Positions 61,025 through 64,000 of a stretch of 64,000 nt of DNA are shown in pieces (positions within the stretch are counted from its first letter, which is position 1; every line of letters begins with the position of its first letter). The notes beneath the pieces were generated by a model that worked only from the letters and a program-made list of their open reading frames with translations, made no database searches and had not been told where the DNA came from. This DNA comes from Streptomyces hundungensis (GTDB lineage: Bacteria; Actinomycetota; Actinomycetes; Streptomycetales; Streptomycetaceae): the NCBI RefSeq assembly GCF_003627815.1, contig NZ_CP032698.1, positions 620,001 through 684,000 of the forward strand, read 5' to 3'. The position numbers and the translations under genes were made by a program.

Positions 61025-61786
61025 GTGGACCTCTCCAACCGCACCGTTCTCATCGTCGGCGGGACCTCGGGCATCGGGCGGGAGCTGGCCCGGCGGTTCG
61101 CCGCGGCAGGCAGCACCGTGGCCGTCGGCGGCCGCAGCCCCAAGGCACTCACGGAGCTCGCCGACGAAGGCTTCGGCAAGATCACCATCGACGTCACCGA
61201 CAGTGCCTCCGTCGCATCGGCCCGCGACGCCGTCCTCGCCCGGTATCCCGAACTGGACACCGTGGTGACGATGTCGGGCGTCATGCTCCTTGAGGATTTG
61301 CGCGACCCCGCGCACTTCGAGGCGGCGGCAACGACGATCGACACCAATCTGCTCGGCACCATCCGGGTCGTCGACGCGTTCACCCCGCACCTCATCCGGC
61401 GGGGCGGCGGCACCCTCATCACCGTCACCTCCGGCATCGCCTTCCTGCCGTTCCCGCCCATGCCCAGCTACGCCGCCTCGAAGGCCGCGGTGCACGCCTA
61501 CTCCGAGGCACTGCGCGCGCAGCTCGACGGCACCGGCGTCGGTGTCGTCGAGCTCGTCCCCCCGGCCGTCGCCACGGCAGGACAGGAAAAGGTGAACCCG
61601 CACGCGCTACCGCTCGACGACTTCGCCACCGAGGTCATGCACCTGCTCTCGCAGGACCCCACCCCGCACGAGATCCTCGTGAAGGGCGTCCTCATGCACC
61701 GCTGGGCCGAGCGCGACGGCACCTACGACGCCCTCGTCGCGCAGCGCTCCCAGGCCCTGGCCATGCTCCCCGGCCGCCAGGGCTGA
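61025..61786 (+). CDS. Short-chain dehydrogenase/reductase (DltE-like)
   Basis: 253 residues from GTG 61025 with AGGGAAG about 6 nt upstream. SDR motifs: VLIVGGTSGIGRELARRF (GxxxGIG), TMSGVM in place of NNAG, YAASKAAVHAYSEALR (catalytic Tyr-x3-Lys) and the upstream Ser in TVTSGIAFLP. The closest pattern is the DltE/classical short SDRs. Substrate unknown; probably induced through the XRE regulator next door. Confidence 0.92.
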   Translation: MDLSNRTVLIVGGTSGIGRELARRFAAAGSTVAVGGRSPKALTELADEGFGKITIDVTDSASVASARDAVLARYPELDTVVTMSGVMLLEDLRDPAHFEAAATTIDTNLLGTIRVVDAFTPHLIRRGGGTLITVTSGIAFLPFPPMPSYAASKAAVHAYSEALRAQLDGTGVGVVELVPPAVATAGQEKVNPHALPLDDFATEVMHLLSQDPTPHEILVKGVLMHRWAERDGTYDALVAQRSQALAMLPGRQG

Positions 61787-62053
61787 CCCCCGTTCCCCGC
61801 GATGGGCGGCCTCCTCAACCCCGTCACTCGTCAGGTCCCGGACAGCTCCGAGGAGAACCCGGGCGGTCCCACGCCGTGGGTTGCCCCGTGCCGAGGGCGC
61901 TGCCGCGCACAACTGAGTCGCCGGACACGGTTTGGCGAGTTGTCGCCCTGGCACACTTGCTGGGAGCGGCGATCGTCTCGCGCCACTGACGGCTGCGTGG
62001 CTGCATTGCGGGCAAGTGTGGCAGGGCGGCTTTCGCCAGCTAGGGAGATGGAC

Positions 62054-63808
62054 ATGACGGGTCACGACGTTGGGGGCGCCTCCCATCCAGGTCCTGCCGC
62101 GGTGTCGGACGCGCTGCTCGGCACGGCTTCGGAGGTCGTGCGGGCAGCTGTCATCGTCATCGACATCGACGGCCGCATCGTCTCGAGCAACCCCGCCGCG
62201 CACAGCATGCTGGGCTACCGCGCCGAGGAGTTCCAGGGACAGGACCTGCACGACCTGCTGCACCGCAACAGTCACGGGCACCCCGTGCCGCGCGTGCGCT
62301 GCCGATTGAGGAGGGCCCTTCTCGCCGGCGCCACGCAGCACGGGGAGGAGGAGTGGTTCGTCCGCAAGGACGGCGCTCTCGTCCAGCTCTCCTGGCTCAG
62401 CACCCCGTGGACGTCGAGCTCGGGCGAGAGCGGCGCATGGGTGGTGCTGTACGAGGCGGATGCCGTCACCCTGGACGAAATGGGCGATGTCCATGCGGGC
62501 CGGCTGACGGAGCTGGACCGCCTGGCGCTGCTGGCCGAGACGACCACGCAGCTGACCTCCACCTTGGATGTGGACGACGCGTTGCGTCGCCTGGCATCCC
62601 TCACCGTGCCGCGGCTCGCGGACTGGGCGGTGATCGATCTGCTCACGGAGCAGGACGAAGTACGGCGTGCTCTGGTGGTGGAACACAAGGAAGGTCTTCT
62701 GATCGAGCGCGAGGACCTGCAAGGTCCCATGCCCCCCGTGCTGGAGGACTCCCCCATGCCGCTCTCGCGGGCTCTGCGTGGAGCGGCGTCTTCCCTGGCC
62801 GGGCCGGCCACCTATCAGGGCCCTCCCGACTCCGGGATCGCGGTCGAACAAGCTCGCCTGTTCACCGAGACCGGGATGCACTCCGCGATCATCGCGCCCA
62901 TCCGGGGCCTGCGGAACGTGCTCGGAGCCCTGACCTTGGGACGCGCGGAACGGCCCGACGCCTTCACCTCCACCGACCTGCCGCTCCTGGAGGACATCAC
63001 CCGCCGCGCCGGTCTGGCACTGGACAACGCGCGCCTGTACGAGCGTCAGCGCAAGGTCGCCGAGACCATGCAACGCCACCTCTTGCCCCAGCTGCCCCGG
63101 GTACCGGGGATCCAGATGACGGCCCGATACGTGCCCGCCCCGCACGCCTCCTACGTCGGCGGAGACTGGTACGACGCCTTCGCCCTCACCGAGGGCACCC
63201 ATGCCCTGGTCATCGGTGACGTCGTCGGGCACGATCTCACGGCCGCCGCGGGCATGGCGCAGGTACGCAACATGCTGCGGGCCTTCGCCTGGTCCCGGCC
63301 GCGCGACGCGCCCAGCGCCGTCGCCGCCCAACTCGACGAAGCCCTGAAAAACATAGCCGAGGTGCCCATGGCGACCATGATCCTCGGCACCCTCGCCATG
63401 GGGGACGACGGTTTGTGGCGACTGCGCTGGACGAATGCCGGCCATCCTCCGCCGTTGCTCGTCGAGCACGACGGTCAAGCCCGCTACCTCACCGACGGTC
63501 ACGGCATTTTGCTGGGGGCCGGATCGAACGCGCCCCGCCCCGATGCGGTCACCGTCCTGCCGCCGAGCAGCACCGTCATGTTCTACACCGACGGCCTGGT
63601 CGAATCGCCGCACCACTGCATCGACGACGGCCTGGACCGGCTCCGCCGCCACGCGGCCGCCCTCGCCCGCCGCCCCCTCGAATCGTTCTGCGATCTACTT
63701 CTCCAGCAGGTCCGCCCGAGCGACAACGACGACGACGTCGCCGTGCTGGCGCTCCGCACACCCGCAAGAACCAGACAGGACACCGCCCACAGACGTGACG
63801 CTCCCTAG
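62054..63808 (+). CDS. PAS-GAF-PP2C (SpoIIE/RsbU-type) serine phosphatase
   Basis: 584 residues from the second ATG (62054), which has AGGGAG six bases upstream; the first ATG (62048) overlaps that RBS. PAS domain at ~residues 20-125 (VIVIDIDGRIVSSNPAAHSMLGYRAEEFQGQDLHDLLH). GAF domain ~150-325 (LAETTTQLTSTLDVDDALRRLASLTVPRLADW...SAIIAPIRGLRNVLGALTLG). PP2C-like domain ~345-575 (QRHLLPQLP, YVGGDWYDAFAL, VIGDVVGHDLTAAAGMAQVR, MFYTDGLVES, NDDDVAVLAL). These dephosphorylate anti-anti-sigma factors in stress or development pathways; partners are not in the window. Confidence 0.95.
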   Translation: MTGHDVGGASHPGPAAVSDALLGTASEVVRAAVIVIDIDGRIVSSNPAAHSMLGYRAEEFQGQDLHDLLHRNSHGHPVPRVRCRLRRALLAGATQHGEEEWFVRKDGALVQLSWLSTPWTSSSGESGAWVVLYEADAVTLDEMGDVHAGRLTELDRLALLAETTTQLTSTLDVDDALRRLASLTVPRLADWAVIDLLTEQDEVRRALVVEHKEGLLIEREDLQGPMPPVLEDSPMPLSRALRGAASSLAGPATYQGPPDSGIAVEQARLFTETGMHSAIIAPIRGLRNVLGALTLGRAERPDAFTSTDLPLLEDITRRAGLALDNARLYERQRKVAETMQRHLLPQLPRVPGIQMTARYVPAPHASYVGGDWYDAFALTEGTHALVIGDVVGHDLTAAAGMAQVRNMLRAFAWSRPRDAPSAVAAQLDEALKNIAEVPMATMILGTLAMGDDGLWRLRWTNAGHPPPLLVEHDGQARYLTDGHGILLGAGSNAPRPDAVTVLPPSSTVMFYTDGLVESPHHCIDDGLDRLRRHAAALARRPLESFCDLLLQQVRPSDNDDDVAVLALRTPARTRQDTAHRRDAP

Positions 63809-63890
63809 CCCGCGCCCCCCTCGACGCCTTCCGGCCAACGCGCGCCGCCTCTCGTGACCTCTCGTCACCTTGAGCGACAGACTGGTGACC

Positions 63891-64000
63891 ATGACGAGCG
63901 AGAAGCGGACATCCCTCTCCGACGCTGCCCCGGTCGACAGTCCCTCCCCTTCCCGTCACGCCGGTCCGCCCGTGGTGCGGGTGGGTGTGGAGGAGGAGTA
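63891..64000 (+). CDS. Start of a YbdK-type carboxylate-amine ligase (cut by window edge)
   Basis: Only ~36 codons are visible: a Ser/Pro-rich tail, then VVRVGVEEE. The GVEEE motif opens the glutamate-cysteine ligase family 2 / YbdK domain. ATG 63891 is chosen by frame; only TGGTGA lies upstream. The assignment depends on the sequence beyond the window. Confidence 0.55.
   Translation, partial: MTSEKRTSLSDAAPVDSPSPSRHAGPPVVRVGVEEE

Noticed and set aside
1..64000. Secondary-metabolite gene cluster
   Set aside because: No PKS, NRPS, terpene or RiPP core enzymes; isolated oxidoreductases, the MFS pump and regulators do not make a cluster.

Overview
The window is very GC-rich, with strong G/C third-position bias, many GTG and TTG starts and GGAGG-type ribosome binding sites. 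Its families (DUF6531/RHS wall proteins, a SigK/RskA pair, imine reductase, a PP2C/SpoIIE phosphatase with PAS and GAF domains, many MarR/TetR/HxlR/XRE regulators) point to a Streptomyces-like actinomycete chromosome, probably an accessory-rich part of an arm. There are no rRNAs, CRISPR arrays or intact mobile elements. One tRNA (initiator tRNA-fMet) is present.

1-17 kb: surface and secreted giants. A secreted RHS/YD-repeat protein (runs off the left edge) is divergent from a secreted DNRLRE/LamG-type protein. Next come a two-gene set (465-aa unknown and membrane-anchored CARDB-like protein), three small membrane proteins and a second, complete RHS protein with a DUF6531-like N-terminus, RHS core and 95-residue variable tail. 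A HEAT-repeat-like protein follows.

17.3-28 kb: the most unusual block, a compact four-gene minus-strand operon of 1092 (DUF6603-like), 742, 1213 and 445 (tail-fibre/beta-solenoid-like) residues. None has a signal peptide or an enzyme motif I recognise. The genes are translationally coupled or nearly so. It is the best candidate for an undescribed multi-protein assembly.

28-35 kb: an eroded region. It holds small membrane proteins (one DUF805), an SMI1/KNR4-type orphan immunity-like protein, an IS110 transposase remnant that ends a neighbouring gene, a vWA protein, a 15-bp GC-rich tandem repeat, a lipoprotein-like remnant and a small secreted protein.

35.8-46 kb: regulator-enzyme pairs. HxlR/imine reductase, an MBL-fold hydrolase, SigK-RskA, tautomerase-like/MarR, an amidohydrolase, TetR/MFS exporter. 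A deletion scar lies between them, where a headless HAD hydrolase meets a headless, frameshifted CGNR/ABATE regulator.

46-50 kb: a ChW-repeat secreted protein and a three-gene, stop-start-overlapped operon (small membrane protein, ECF sigma factor, 378-aa partner).

50-64 kb: cupin/MarR around a near-perfect palindrome, initiator tRNA plus terminator, M1-type secreted peptidase, alpha/beta hydrolase, saccharopine-dehydrogenase-like/GlxA-type AraC pair, catalase-like small protein, SRPBCC-MarR operon with a 27-bp palindrome, quinone oxidoreductase/TetR, XRE/SDR pair, PAS-GAF-PP2C phosphatase and the first codons of a YbdK-type carboxylate-amine ligase. The second half is mostly locally regulated redox or detoxification modules, each with a recognisable palindromic operator.
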